In this document: positions 51,515-60,857 of the stretch, in pieces
Layout of the letters: the number at the start of each line of letters is the position of its first letter
Numbering within the stretch: the first letter of the stretch is position 1
From: Campylobacter gracilis
GTDB lineage: Bacteria > Campylobacterota > Campylobacteria > Campylobacterales > Campylobacteraceae
Assembly (NCBI RefSeq): GCF_018374135.1
Contig: NZ_JAHAFS010000014.1
Span: forward strand, 1 to 64,000
Length of the DNA: 64,000 nucleotides
Direction of reading: 5' to 3'
Notes under the pieces: model-generated
The model's database searches: none
Told to the model about the DNA's origin: nothing
The model's input: only the letters and a program-made list of their open reading frames with translations
Position numbers and translations under genes: made by a program

Positions 51515-52077
51515 CGTGCGCTCCTTAAAATTTTATGCAGGCGGATTAAATTTTGCGCTGCTCAAACGGCTCGCGCTTCTTAAATTTAATGCTAACCGAA
51601 TAAATTTAGCCTCGCTAGTCGGCGAAATTTGACCGCTAGGCGGCAGAGTTTAAGCATTTGGCGGCTACTAAGTGCAATCCGTGAGCGCTATGCACCCGCG
51701 CCTAAATTTTAAATCTCGCTTTGCGAATTTTTTAAAATTTACCCGCAGTTTCGGCGCTCTGCGAATACTTGCGATACAGCGCCGTCTTTAAATGCTCGCG
51801 CACAAGGGCGTGAAATTTTACGAGCGTTTGAAATTTCGTAGCGTTTTAAAATCCCACGAAAATCCGAAATTTCGCGAGTATTTGAAATTTCGCAACCTTT
51901 AAATTTCTCTAGCGCCTTAAATTTTATCCAAGTGCAGACAGCCAAACCGCCCGGACGAGCAGACCGCTCAAATTTGCTCGCCCGCGCCGTGCCGCTAGCG
52001 TATCGCTCAAATTTACTCTCGTCCGCAGCGTCGCTAGCGCGTAAATTTAAAATTTTACTCGCCCCAGGCTGCGAATA
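51515..52077. other. 563-bp gap with two decayed repeats
   Basis: Around 51800-51900 the word TTTGAAATTTCG(T/C)... recurs three times. At about 51964-52041 two imperfect copies of a 39-bp unit (CGCTCAAATTT...GTCGCTAGCG-like) follow one another. No gene. Confidence 0.5.
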
Positions 52078-53502
52078 TTACTCGGATTTGTCCTCACTCT
52101 TGGCGCCTGAAATTTTATCCAGCACCTTTTTACCGACCTCGCTTTGATTTAGCGCTTCAAGCATCGCGGCTAGCTGCGTGCCGCCCTTGGCGCTTAAAAT
52201 TTCGCCGAATTTACTCATCCCCTCGCCCACGCTACCTTCGTTCGCGATGATCTTAAGATCCGCCGCGCTTAGCGCCTTGGCCTGCTCTAGGCCGATGTCG
52301 CGGTTCGCTTCGATCTGTTTGATCGAAATGAGATAGGTCTGATAGCCCTGATTTTCGCCGATCTCGCGCGCCAGCTCGATCTGCGCGTTTACGGGCGCGA
52401 GCTCTTTTAGCCTAAGCGCTTCGGCCTCTGCAGAGCCTATCTTTAGCGTACCCTGCGCTTCTTTGTCCTTCATCTCCAAAAGCGCCGCGGCTGCGAGAAA
52501 CTGCTTCTCTTTATCGCCCTGCGCTACTAAAATTTGATTTTCTTTGATCGCTTCGGCGTCGCGGATCTTGGCGTTTTTGCGCGCTTCGGCGTCGATCTCG
52601 ATCTTGCGCTGCTCCTGCTCGGCCTTTACGATCTCCACTTGCTTTTTGATCTCGGCCTGCTTGACGTCGTTTACCCGCACGACCTCCATCGCCTTTTCCT
52701 GTGTGATCTTTTGCTGATCCTTGATGAGCTGCTCGGCCTGCTCCTTTGAGATCGCGACCTCCCGCTCGTTTTCGACGGTTTTAAGGCCTACCATCTTATT
52801 GGCTTCCTGCTGGCGCACTTCGGTTGCCTGCGCAGCTTCGATCTCGGCGATCTGGGCGAGCTTGGTGTTGTTTGCGACTTCGACGCGGCTTTCCTTTTCG
52901 ATCTGTGATTTTTTCTTCTCCATGATGTTTAAGATAACCTTGCTACCGCTGCTATCGCGGATATCCATCAGCTCGATGTTTTTAACGGGTTCGATACCCC
53001 AGTTTTGCAGCTGCGTTTTTACCGCCTTGGTAAAATCATCTCCGAGCTCGGAGCGGATCTGCAAGATGTCCTCAAGCACGCGGCTCGAAAGGATCGAGCG
53101 GATCGAGCCTTGAATGATATTTCTAAGCTGATTGTTAAGATCCTCAAAATTATTGACACGTTGCGCGGCTAAATTTGAATCCATAATCCTAAAAAACGCC
53201 GTAATATCAACGACGAAAGGAAGCCTGCCTAGATCATACGCCTCGTAATCCTCGATCTTGATGCTAAAAACAGAGACGGGCAAAACGATCTTCGTAACGC
53301 CCAACACCGGCACCCAGCTTGGGAATTCATAATAGCTGTTGCCGTTGCCGGTATCTTTGCCGTAGCTCGTCGTCTTGCGCGCGCTTTGGACGATATGCAC
53401 TTCGTTCGTCTCCACTATGCGCCTGAAAAACAGAGGCACGATGATAAAAAGCGCGATTAAAACCCCGACGGCAGCGCCTATCAAATATAAAATTTCACCC
53501 AT
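52078..53502 (-). CDS. Flotillin-like SPFH-domain membrane protein
   Basis: An N-terminal hydrophobic hairpin (YLIGAAVGVLIALFIIVPLFF) anchors an SPFH/band-7 domain (about 25-200). A long Ala/Glu-rich coiled coil (about 200-400) with EAxA repeats follows, then the C-terminal oligomerisation region (LKIIANEGSVGEGMSKFGEI). Flotillins form large membrane scaffolds affecting fluidity and protein assembly. No NfeD partner gene is adjacent, which is unusual. 474 residues. Confidence 0.92.
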   Translation of the reverse strand: MGEILYLIGAAVGVLIALFIIVPLFFRRIVETNEVHIVQSARKTTSYGKDTGNGNSYYEFPSWVPVLGVTKIVLPVSVFSIKIEDYEAYDLGRLPFVVDITAFFRIMDSNLAAQRVNNFEDLNNQLRNIIQGSIRSILSSRVLEDILQIRSELGDDFTKAVKTQLQNWGIEPVKNIELMDIRDSSGSKVILNIMEKKKSQIEKESRVEVANNTKLAQIAEIEAAQATEVRQQEANKMVGLKTVENEREVAISKEQAEQLIKDQQKITQEKAMEVVRVNDVKQAEIKKQVEIVKAEQEQRKIEIDAEARKNAKIRDAEAIKENQILVAQGDKEKQFLAAAALLEMKDKEAQGTLKIGSAEAEALRLKELAPVNAQIELAREIGENQGYQTYLISIKQIEANRDIGLEQAKALSAADLKIIANEGSVGEGMSKFGEILSAKGGTQLAAMLEALNQSEVGKKVLDKISGAKSEDKSE

Positions 53503-53536
53503 TTTCTCTCCTTCAAAAATGCTAAATTTAAAATGG

Positions 53537-53542
53537 ATTATA
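53537..53542 (-). promoter_or_regulatory. -10 element (TATAAT) of the flotillin gene
   Basis: TATAAT on the minus strand, 34 bases before the flotillin ATG, with a weak TTATTT 17 bases further upstream. Confidence 0.55.
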
Positions 53543-53661
53543 TAAAAATTTACTTTGAAAAATAATAAATAATCGCAGCGATAGCGGTTAAAATTTACGC
53601 AATTTTAATGAGGTTTTTTGTAATATAGCGGCGTATATTTCAATACCGTTTAGGAGAAAAA

Positions 53662-54681
53662 ATGAAAAAATTTTTACTACTGCTTTTAGCGGGTGCTCTT
53701 TTTGCGAGCGCAGCAGAGCTTAGAACTATCAAGGATATGGACGGCACCGAGGTCAAAATCCCGACAAACGTAGAGCGCATCGCAGCACTTTGGCATGCGA
53801 ACAATCAAATTTTACTGGCTCTGGGCGGAGCGGACAAGATCGTCGCTACCACCGATAATATCAGCAAAAACGCATGGTTTCTTAAAATTTATCCGCGCCT
53901 AGCGCAGATCCCCGTGCTGCTAAAAAATAACGACGTAAATTTAGAGGAGCTAATGAGCCATAACCCCGACGTAGTCATCGTCTCAACCGCACTGGCGGGC
54001 GAAAATTTAGCTAAGCAGGGCTTTACCGTTTTAAAAGCGAGCTTTAGCGATTACGAGCAGATGAGGCGCAGCATCAGGATGTGCGGCGATATGCTAGGCG
54101 GCGACGCGCCGCAAAGAGCGAAGGATCTGATCGCAAATTTAGATAAAAATATCGCTTTGGTTAGCGGCCGCACCGCAAATTTAAGCCCCGATAAGCGCCC
54201 GCGCGTCCTTCACATCGTAGGCGGAAGCGATCTTTTAAAGATCGACGGCAAGGGCACGCTGATCGACTCGTGGATAGAGCTGGCCGGCGGAACGAATGCG
54301 ATCACCGCCACCAAAGGCCCGATGAAGACTATAACCGCCGAGGAGATTATCGCTAGCAACCCGCAGATCATAATCGTGGGCGGCGATCACAACGAAGATG
54401 CGGTAGAGAAGATCAAATCTAGCCCGGTTTACAGCGGCACGGATGCGGTCAAAAACGGACGCGTTTACGGCAATCCGCGCGGGGTTTTCAACTGGGATCG
54501 ATACGGCGCGGATGCAGTGCTTCAAATTTTGTGGGCGGCGAAAACCATCCAGCCGGAGCTTTTTGCCGACATCGACATAAAGGCCGAAACGAAGGCGTTT
54601 TATAAAAAATTTATGAATTACGAGCTAAGCGATACGGAATTTGGCTATATTTTAAAAGGACTCAATCCAGAGGGTAAATAA
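53662..54681 (+). CDS. Periplasmic metal/siderophore-type binding protein (orphan)
   Basis: A cluster-A binding protein (peripla_BP_2/BtuF-FhuD fold) with a signal peptide (LLLLLAGALFASA). Motifs are TIKDMDGTEVKIPTNVERIA, NQILLALGGADKIVATTD, the HNPDVVIVSTALAGENLAKQ segment, RPRVLHIVGGSDLLKIDGKG and PQIIIVGGDHNEDAVEKI. These proteins bind iron complexes, haem or cobalamin. No permease or ATPase gene is nearby, so it must work with a transporter elsewhere. Ribosome site TAGGAGAAAA. 339 residues. Confidence 0.9.
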   Translation: MKKFLLLLLAGALFASAAELRTIKDMDGTEVKIPTNVERIAALWHANNQILLALGGADKIVATTDNISKNAWFLKIYPRLAQIPVLLKNNDVNLEELMSHNPDVVIVSTALAGENLAKQGFTVLKASFSDYEQMRRSIRMCGDMLGGDAPQRAKDLIANLDKNIALVSGRTANLSPDKRPRVLHIVGGSDLLKIDGKGTLIDSWIELAGGTNAITATKGPMKTITAEEIIASNPQIIIVGGDHNEDAVEKIKSSPVYSGTDAVKNGRVYGNPRGVFNWDRYGADAVLQILWAAKTIQPELFADIDIKAETKAFYKKFMNYELSDTEFGYILKGLNPEGK

Positions 54682-55194
54682 GACGCAGCACCGAAGCAAC
54701 GACGTCGGCGCCGCACCTAGTAGTCAGCATCCGCGCCGAACAGTTTCATCATGTAGTAGGCAGCGGATACATCGGCACAGAATGTTTCATCGTGCGGCGG
54801 CACATCGGTGCCGAGCAGACCGCCCGTCCTATCTCGACACCGAATAGACAAATCGTCTAGTCATACGGGCGGGCGTCGTCGTATCGTCAAAACAAGCGCC
54901 GCTGTCTCGCATTTTGGCGCGTTGAAGTGCGGATGTCGCCCGCATAAAATACAGATCTCATCGTTGCTCGGCGAGTCGATACCTAAATGACGGCGTCGTT
55001 ACCGAATTGTCCCAACCAAAGCGACATCTCTAACGCGCGGCGCGGCGGACAAACATAGCCGCAGCATGTCAAACGGGCAGTGCGAGGCGGAGTAAAATTT
55101 AAAACCCACGGCGAGCGAAAAAGGACAAAACAACGGCAAGCAAACAAGGGCAAAACAAAGCTGCAAGATAAAATTTAAAGCGAAAGGGGCGATC
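54682..55194. other. 513-bp gap with a degenerate tandem repeat
   Basis: Between about 54720 and 54860 four diverged copies of a unit beginning CATC(C/G)G(C/T)(G/A)C(C/A)GA(A/G) are spaced 30-45 bases apart. The rest is GC-rich without a coding signal. The ribosome-site-like AAAGGGGCGATC at its right end belongs to the next gene. Confidence 0.5.
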
Positions 55195-55758
55195 ATGGAA
55201 ATTTCATTTTTTACAACGCTTGAGCCCTCTCTAACGGGCGCTTGGATACCCTCATTTGCGATGGTGCTGATACAGTTCGTGTATATGTTTATCTACAAAG
55301 AGGTCGGCAAGCGCGCTACCGATACCTCCTGGTACACGCTCGCGGACAAGCGAAATGCGATCATAAGCTCGCTGCTGCAAGTAGCGCTGCTTATTTTGTC
55401 GGTGTTCGTGCCGCTTAAGACGGGCAGCGCGTGGTTTTGGATCGGAGCGGTGATCTATATAGCGGCTTTTGCGGGCTTCATCAAGGCGTTTTACGACTAT
55501 GCGGCAGCCCCTTCGGACAAGGCCGCACAAGGCGGCATATACCGCCTATCGCGCAATCCGATGTATTTCTTTTATTTCCTCGGCATGGCGGGCGTTTGCG
55601 TCGCTTCAGCGTCGCTGTGGCTACTTATAGCGATAGTGCCCTTTGCCATATACAACCATCTCGTGGTCCTGGGTGAAGAGCGCTATTGCGAGCAGGCCTA
55701 CGGGCGGGAGTATTTGGAGTATAAACGCAAAACGCCGAGATATTTTTTGTTCTTTTAA
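55195..55758 (+). CDS. Isoprenylcysteine carboxyl methyltransferase-like membrane protein
   Basis: 187 residues with four or five hydrophobic segments. The C-terminal half carries the ICMT/PEMT signature: GGIYRLSRNPMYFFYFLGMA, VVLGEERYCEQAYGREYLEY, KRKTPRYF. The arginine-asparagine-proline core binds S-adenosylmethionine. Bacterial members methylate small lipids or unknown substrates. Ribosome site AAAGGGGCG. Confidence 0.87.
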   Translation: MEISFFTTLEPSLTGAWIPSFAMVLIQFVYMFIYKEVGKRATDTSWYTLADKRNAIISSLLQVALLILSVFVPLKTGSAWFWIGAVIYIAAFAGFIKAFYDYAAAPSDKAAQGGIYRLSRNPMYFFYFLGMAGVCVASASLWLLIAIVPFAIYNHLVVLGEERYCEQAYGREYLEYKRKTPRYFLFF

Positions 55759-56098
55759 GAGAACGGCGCGCGATTGAGCTTTAAAGCGGGAGCGTAAATT
55801 TAGATAGCGATTTTAAAATTTTAACTAGACTTGCGGGCTAATTTTAAAATTTTGCCCGAAATTTTAAAGACTGCGAGATATAGGCTTAAATTTAGACTAA
55901 ATTTAAGCCCGAAATTTCAAATTCATTCGCTATCTAGGCTAAATTTAAAATAGTCGGTATTTAAAAACGCCATTTTAAATTTACGCTTGCAGGCATTGCG
56001 GCGTCCGTCAAGCGCGTGAGACTCCATAAAACAGCAAAATCAATTACGACGGCAGCTATAAAGTAAAGCCTAATTCGCGCTTATAGGCGCATGTGCCG
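55759..56098. other. 340-bp gap between convergent genes
   Basis: AAATTTTAAAATTT words and the 27-base palindrome at 55883-55909. No gene. Confidence 0.5.
55883..55909. repeat. Near-perfect 27-base palindrome
   Basis: GGCTTAAATTTAG, one base, CTAAATTTAAGCC. With a one-base centre it would form a cruciform rather than an efficient terminator hairpin. It shares the AAATTTAGCC theme with the hairpins at 2308 and 12043. Confidence 0.7.
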
Positions 56099-57481
56099 CT
56101 AATTTCCGCTCGCATACGCAGATAGGGTACTCGGATCCTCAGGAGCGAACCGATCGTCCAAAATAAAGTCCTCCTCGCCCGAAAGCACGCTCATCGAGCT
56201 GATACGCGATATCAGCAGGCGATCCTCAGCGATGTCCGCGCGATCCGAGCCGATAGTAAGCGACGTAATCGCCGTGCGTCCGATGACTGCGCGCCCGCCA
56301 TCCATCGTACGAAGCCCCCAGATATCGTGCAGCACCGCAGGCTTTCCATCCACCTGCCCTACGTAGAGCATCACGTGGCCAGGCATATACAGCAGGGTTT
56401 TATACGCTACGCCGTTTTTGCCGATTAAGCTAAGCTTTTCATTCGCGCTCATCCCCGCTAGCGAAAAACGCTCGCCGCGAGCCGATTGCGCCTTAGAATT
56501 TCGCGGCAGCCACAGCCCGAAATTCGCCAAAAAATCTTTCGTCATAAGCGAGCAATCGCGAAGAAATTTATACCCGCCCCAGCCGTATTTCTGCCCGAGC
56601 AGGCTAGCGGCTACGATCTTTGAGTTTTGCTCATCAAGCGGCGCAGGCCAAAGTCTCGCATCCTCCGCGCTAATGAAATATCTCTTGCCGCCAAACTGAG
56701 TTAAAATTTCGCCGCCGAATACGCTCCGCAAGCCGAGCGTGCCGCCAAGATCGCGTTCGCCGCTAAAATCATACGGCAGGATCGTGCCGGTGCGCGCTCT
56801 AAAAAGCTCCGCGCCATTTTCGTCATAGACGGCGGCGCCGTCGCGCAGGATCGTTATAAATTTAGAATTTGCGTAAATATCTGCCTGCTGAGGACTGATG
56901 CGCTTTATCGCATCGCTTCTGATCCAGCCCCACACGCCATCGTTGCGTACGAACGCCCACGCGCCGTCTCTGCTGTAATGCGACAGCAGCATCGGATAGC
57001 CCACGCTCACGGCGGAATTTGCGGCGTAATCAAACGGCTCGCCCTCCCCCGGCTCGCTCGGATCGCCGAAAATCGGCAAGTCGCTTGGGATATTTCGCAG
57101 CAACGCGTTTTTTACCGTAATAGCTGGCGCGGAGATTAGCCCGAATGCCTCTTCGTTCGCATTTATGCGGATACTTTGGTAGATCGCGTCGTTATATATC
57201 CTGCCTGCGGCGTCAAAGTGGCGCCCCTTGGCGTAATTAAGCCCCCAAAAAGTATCTATTCCCGCCTTCACGGGCGCATCGTCAAACCAAATTTTAAAAT
57301 AGCGGCTCTTAAACGCTTTTCCGCTTATGTTTTGCACCGACGCAGGAGCGGGCAGCCGCTCGCTGTTTTGAGCGTATTCGAGATCCAAAACAGCGGGATT
57401 TTCCGGGATAAATTTATGGACGGTTTTACCGCAACCTGCAAGGATTAAAGCCGCGAAGATGAGAGATACTAATTGTTTCAA
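56099..57481 (-). CDS. NlpC/P60 lipoprotein with SH3 domains
   Basis: A lipoprotein (LAGCGK lipobox) of 460 residues in the SH3b/N-NlpC-P60 family of cell-wall peptidases. An N-terminal domain and two bacterial SH3 regions (SHYSRDGAWAFVRNDGVWGW, RDGAAVYDENGAELF) precede the catalytic domain. The active cysteine is C310 in FLRDCSLMTKDFL and the histidine H369 in MPGHVMLYVG. It likely trims peptidoglycan stem peptides. The start is TTG 57481; no ATG keeps the signal peptide. Divergent from the helicase gene. Confidence 0.9.
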   Translation of the reverse strand: MKQLVSLIFAALILAGCGKTVHKFIPENPAVLDLEYAQNSERLPAPASVQNISGKAFKSRYFKIWFDDAPVKAGIDTFWGLNYAKGRHFDAAGRIYNDAIYQSIRINANEEAFGLISAPAITVKNALLRNIPSDLPIFGDPSEPGEGEPFDYAANSAVSVGYPMLLSHYSRDGAWAFVRNDGVWGWIRSDAIKRISPQQADIYANSKFITILRDGAAVYDENGAELFRARTGTILPYDFSGERDLGGTLGLRSVFGGEILTQFGGKRYFISAEDARLWPAPLDEQNSKIVAASLLGQKYGWGGYKFLRDCSLMTKDFLANFGLWLPRNSKAQSARGERFSLAGMSANEKLSLIGKNGVAYKTLLYMPGHVMLYVGQVDGKPAVLHDIWGLRTMDGGRAVIGRTAITSLTIGSDRADIAEDRLLISRISSMSVLSGEEDFILDDRFAPEDPSTLSAYASGN

Positions 57482-57508
57482 ACAAAATGCCTTTTAAAAA
57501 ATTTTGGC

Positions 57509-57514
57509 TATAAT
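57509..57514 (+). promoter_or_regulatory. -10 element (TATAAT) in the divergent spacer
   Basis: TATAAT 23 bases before the TTG start of the helicase gene, in a 56-base spacer shared with the NlpC/P60 gene. Confidence 0.55.
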
Positions 57515-57537
57515 TTTGCCAAAAAATAGGAAAAAAC

Positions 57538-58875
57538 TTGATAAATTTCATAATCCAAAAGCTAAAAGATCGCAATATTTTCATCACGGGCGGCGCAGGC
57601 GTGGGCAAAAGCTACGTGATAAAAGAGCTCATCGAGGATTACCGCGCTCGCGGCAAACTCGTCATCGTGCTCGGCAGCACCGGCATCAGCGCCGTAGAGA
57701 TCGGCGGCGTGACCGTGCATAGCTTCTTCCGCTTCGGCATTTGCAAAAACCACGAGGAGCTAAAGAGCTTCGATCGCAAACAAAGCGGCAAACTAAGCGA
57801 GCTGCGAAAAATTTTAGCTCTCGCCGATCTCATCGTGATCGATGAAATTTCGATGATCGGCGCCGAGCTTTTCGAGATGATCTATCTTAGAATTTCAAAT
57901 TCTAAATTTAACGGACGGCTGCTCGTTACGGGCGATTTTTATCAGCTTCCGCCGGTGCGCAAAGAGGGCGAGAGCGCGCCGCGCGCGAGCCTATTTAGCG
58001 ACTCAGATTACGCCTTCGGCTCCTACGCGTGGAAGCAGTGCGAGTTTTTTTACGTCGAGATGATAGGCTCCAAGCGCACCGCGGATGCGGCGCTATACCG
58101 CCTGCTTTGCGAGCTGCGGCTCGGCACCCCAAGCGAGCAGACGGCGGAGCTGATGCGATCTTTGATCATCTATGCCGCGCGAGCTGAGCCGAACGCTACG
58201 ATAATCTCGGGCAGAAACGCCGAAGTAGATGCGATAAATAACGCCAGACTAGCCAAGCTTAATGCGCCGCAAAGCAGCTTCGAGGGCGTTTATGAAGCGC
58301 TGCAAAGCGGAGTGAGCGAGCAGAAAATTCAAAAATGGATCGCCTCGCTAAATACGCCGCAAAGTCTGACGCTGAAAGAGGGCGCAAAGGTGCTGTTTAC
58401 CGCAAACAAAAGCGGCGAGTTTTTCAACGGCGAGCAAGGCGTCGTCGAAAAGATCGAAAAAAGTTCCGGCGGCGAGATCGAAAGCGTGGTCGTAAAAAAA
58501 CCCTCGGGCATGCTAAGCCGCGTGCAGCTGCAAACATACGAACTAAGCGAGATCGCCGCAAGCGGCACGGATGCCGAGCAGATCGTGCTGGCGCGGTATT
58601 ATCAGTTCCCGCTCAAGCTCGCATACGCCATCACAATCCACAAATCCCAAGGCATGAGCATCCCGCAGCTCATCTGCGACATCGACAGGATCTTTGCCAA
58701 AGGGCAGCTCTACGTGGCGCTTTCGCGTGCGACGAGCCTTGCGGGGCTCGGGGTGATATATACGCGCGCGGAACCATTGCTGCGGTATTTGCAGCGCAGC
58801 GCAAGCGCGGATGAAGCTGTAGTGAAATTTTATCAAGAGAATGAATTTTATAAAATTTCGGATCAAAAAATTTAA
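57538..58875 (+). CDS. PIF1/RecD-like superfamily 1 helicase
   Basis: A 445-residue P-loop protein. Walker A GGAGVGKS is at 18-25, motif Ia GSTGISAVEIGGVTVHSFF follows, Walker B IVIDEISMI lies near 97-105, then VTGDFYQLPPV. The C-terminal UvrD-like half contains YAITIHKSQGM and GQLYVALSRATSL, the hallmark of PIF1/RecD helicases. It probably unwinds DNA at forks or RNA-DNA hybrids. The start is TTG with AGGAAAAAAC upstream. The DUF3137 gene follows after eight bases. Confidence 0.9.
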   Translation: MINFIIQKLKDRNIFITGGAGVGKSYVIKELIEDYRARGKLVIVLGSTGISAVEIGGVTVHSFFRFGICKNHEELKSFDRKQSGKLSELRKILALADLIVIDEISMIGAELFEMIYLRISNSKFNGRLLVTGDFYQLPPVRKEGESAPRASLFSDSDYAFGSYAWKQCEFFYVEMIGSKRTADAALYRLLCELRLGTPSEQTAELMRSLIIYAARAEPNATIISGRNAEVDAINNARLAKLNAPQSSFEGVYEALQSGVSEQKIQKWIASLNTPQSLTLKEGAKVLFTANKSGEFFNGEQGVVEKIEKSSGGEIESVVVKKPSGMLSRVQLQTYELSEIAASGTDAEQIVLARYYQFPLKLAYAITIHKSQGMSIPQLICDIDRIFAKGQLYVALSRATSLAGLGVIYTRAEPLLRYLQRSASADEAVVKFYQENEFYKISDQKI

Positions 58876-58883
58876 GGAAACGC

Positions 58884-59849
58884 ATGCAGCTAGAAAGAGC
58901 AATAGCGCTAAGTAGAGCCAAACAAAAAAAGTGTATTTGCAAGGTAGTGATGATCTATGCCAAGATAGCATTTTTGTATCTGTTCCCGTTTATCGTGATG
59001 TTTGCGATCGATGCGGTATTTAAAACAGACGATGATACGGATTACAAGATGATCGAAGCTTATCTTATCTATGCGGTGCTTTTGATTATTTATGTTGCTT
59101 GCATTTACGACGGCATTGCGGACGCCGCTTATGAATATAAACTATTTTACAAAAAAGTTTTGGTGCGCACGGCGATCTCACAGGCGTATCCGCAGTTTAC
59201 TTATTCGCCAGGACGTGGCATAAGCGCGAAGGAATTCAGGCGAGCAGGAATCTTTGCAAACTCCGATTTTATCAGCGAAGATGAGATAAAAGGCGAATGG
59301 GATGGGGTAAAATTTAGCCTCAGCGAGGCGATTAGAATCAAAAAGAACTACGATCTGGGCATAGACAATACCTATGTGAAGCTAGCTTCGCTTGCAATGA
59401 GCTTATATGATGCGTATATGGATTTTAGCGGCAGCGTGCTGATATGCGAATTCGGCAAGAGATTTTACGCCAAAACCATCTTGGCGAGCCGCGAGCTAAA
59501 TACAAAAATTTTAGGCGAGAAGGAGCTAATGGACAACGTCATTTTTAATAGCGAATTTCGCGTGTTTGCCGACGACAAGGTAGAAGCTCGCTATCTATTG
59601 ACGCCTGCGCTGATGGAGCGACTAAACGAGCTAAAGCGATACTACCATAAATTTAGCATAAGCGCGGCGTTTATGGATAATAAATTTTACCTATTTCTAA
59701 ACGGCGCGCCGAATCGCTTCGAAACAGAGCTATTTAGCATACCTCCGACAACCGGAACGGCGTATGCTCATCAATACGAACTGTCTGAAATTTTAGAATT
59801 AGTAAGCGAGCTGGGTCACATAACCGGGGAGCTAGAAAGCAAAATTTAA
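58884..59849 (+). CDS. DUF3137 membrane protein
   Basis: Two N-terminal membrane segments (IAFLYLFPFIVMFAIDAVF, MIEAYLIYAVLLIIYVACI) are followed by a cytoplasmic domain of about 240 residues with FSLSEAIRIKK, FSGSVLICEFGKRFYAKTIL, NSEFRVFADDKVEARYLLTP and MDNKFYLFLNGAPNRFET. This matches DUF3137, whose function is unknown. Starts with AAGGAAACGC eight bases after the helicase stop, so the two may be co-transcribed. Confidence 0.85.
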   Translation: MQLERAIALSRAKQKKCICKVVMIYAKIAFLYLFPFIVMFAIDAVFKTDDDTDYKMIEAYLIYAVLLIIYVACIYDGIADAAYEYKLFYKKVLVRTAISQAYPQFTYSPGRGISAKEFRRAGIFANSDFISEDEIKGEWDGVKFSLSEAIRIKKNYDLGIDNTYVKLASLAMSLYDAYMDFSGSVLICEFGKRFYAKTILASRELNTKILGEKELMDNVIFNSEFRVFADDKVEARYLLTPALMERLNELKRYYHKFSISAAFMDNKFYLFLNGAPNRFETELFSIPPTTGTAYAHQYELSEILELVSELGHITGELESKI

Positions 59850-59851
59850 TC

Positions 59852-59879
59852 AGCCCGTATCGTTTAAATTTAACGGGCT
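59852..59879. terminator. Bidirectional hairpin between convergent genes
   Basis: AGCCCGT (59852-59858) pairs with ACGGGCT (59873-59879), loop 14 nt with AAATTT. It lies directly between the stops of the DUF3137 gene and the aminotransferase gene. Confidence 0.55.
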
Positions 59880-59895
59880 AAATTTGACCGCCCTA

Positions 59896-60774
59896 TTACA
59901 GGCCCGCTTCGGCCCTTAGCCGCGCAGCATACATCTCGCGCAGGTGCGGTACGTATTTGCCGACCGCACCGCCGCCGATCGCTCTGCCGTCTGCCTTTAC
60001 GATCGGCAGCACCATCAGCGTCGCCGCGCTGATAAAGGCTTCATCGGCTTCATAAACCTCGCTCATTCCAAACGCTCGCTGTTCCACACGAAGCCCCGCC
60101 TGCTCGGCAAGACCTAAGATCACCTTGCGGCGGATACCGGGCAGTATGTCGTTTGAAAGCGGCCGCGTGATAAGGACGTCATCTTTGATGATAAACGCGC
60201 TGGAACTCGAACACTCAGTAACCAGCCCGTCCTCGATCAAAAAGCACTCATAAGCGCCAGCTTTGTGAGCCTCGTGCTTTAAGATACACTGCGCAAGAAG
60301 CGAAATCGATTTTATATCGCGCCTATGCCAGCGGATCTCGGGCAGGCTTACGATCTCGATCCCCTCTTTTGCGAGCGGATTATCAAAGATTTGCGTATGA
60401 TAGACAAAAGCAAAGACACTAGGTTCTATGCCGCGGACATAGTCAAAATCGCGCATCGCAGCCCCTCTTGTGATCTGAGTGTAGAAAGCGCCCTCGCTCA
60501 CGCCACCCTGCGCGATGAGCTCATATAAAATTTCCTCATATTTTTCGCGAGAATATGGAATTTTTAGCTCGATCTGCGCGGCGCTGCGCTCAAAGCGCTC
60601 CCAAAAATCCGCTCTATCACAAATTTTAGAATTTACCACGGGCGCTACTTCATAGATGCCGTCTCCAAGCACGAAACCGCGATCAAAAGGGCTTATCGCG
60701 GCCTCTTTGGCCTTGCAAAATTTGCCGTTAATATAAACTATCTCGTCGCCACTCATTCCGCTGATTTCAAACAT
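59896..60774 (-). CDS. Class IV aminotransferase, D-amino-acid (D-alanine) type
   Basis: A PLP enzyme of 292 residues. The N-terminal signature ISPFDRGFVLGDGIYEV, the PLP lysine K155 in HRRDIKSISLL and the glutamate E187 in DGLVTECSSSS are those of D-alanine aminotransferases. The RGFVLGDGIYE segment favours D-amino-acid over branched-chain specificity. It makes D-glutamate or D-alanine for peptidoglycan. The ATG 60774 has AAGGAGCGATT upstream, which supports the longer N-terminus over an ATG six codons on. Confidence 0.88.
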   Translation of the reverse strand: MFEISGMSGDEIVYINGKFCKAKEAAISPFDRGFVLGDGIYEVAPVVNSKICDRADFWERFERSAAQIELKIPYSREKYEEILYELIAQGGVSEGAFYTQITRGAAMRDFDYVRGIEPSVFAFVYHTQIFDNPLAKEGIEIVSLPEIRWHRRDIKSISLLAQCILKHEAHKAGAYECFLIEDGLVTECSSSSAFIIKDDVLITRPLSNDILPGIRRKVILGLAEQAGLRVEQRAFGMSEVYEADEAFISAATLMVLPIVKADGRAIGGGAVGKYVPHLREMYAARLRAEAGL

Positions 60775-60827
60775 AATCGCTCCTTGAAATTTCGCACCAT
60801 TTTATCTTATAACAATTTAATTTAAGA

Positions 60828-60833
60828 TATAAT
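60828..60833 (+). promoter_or_regulatory. -10 element (TATAAT)
   Basis: TATAAT 24 bases before the ATG of the gene at 60858. The spacer is shared with the divergent aminotransferase gene. Confidence 0.6.
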
Positions 60834-60857
60834 GCCGCAAAAATCGAAGGAAACCCG

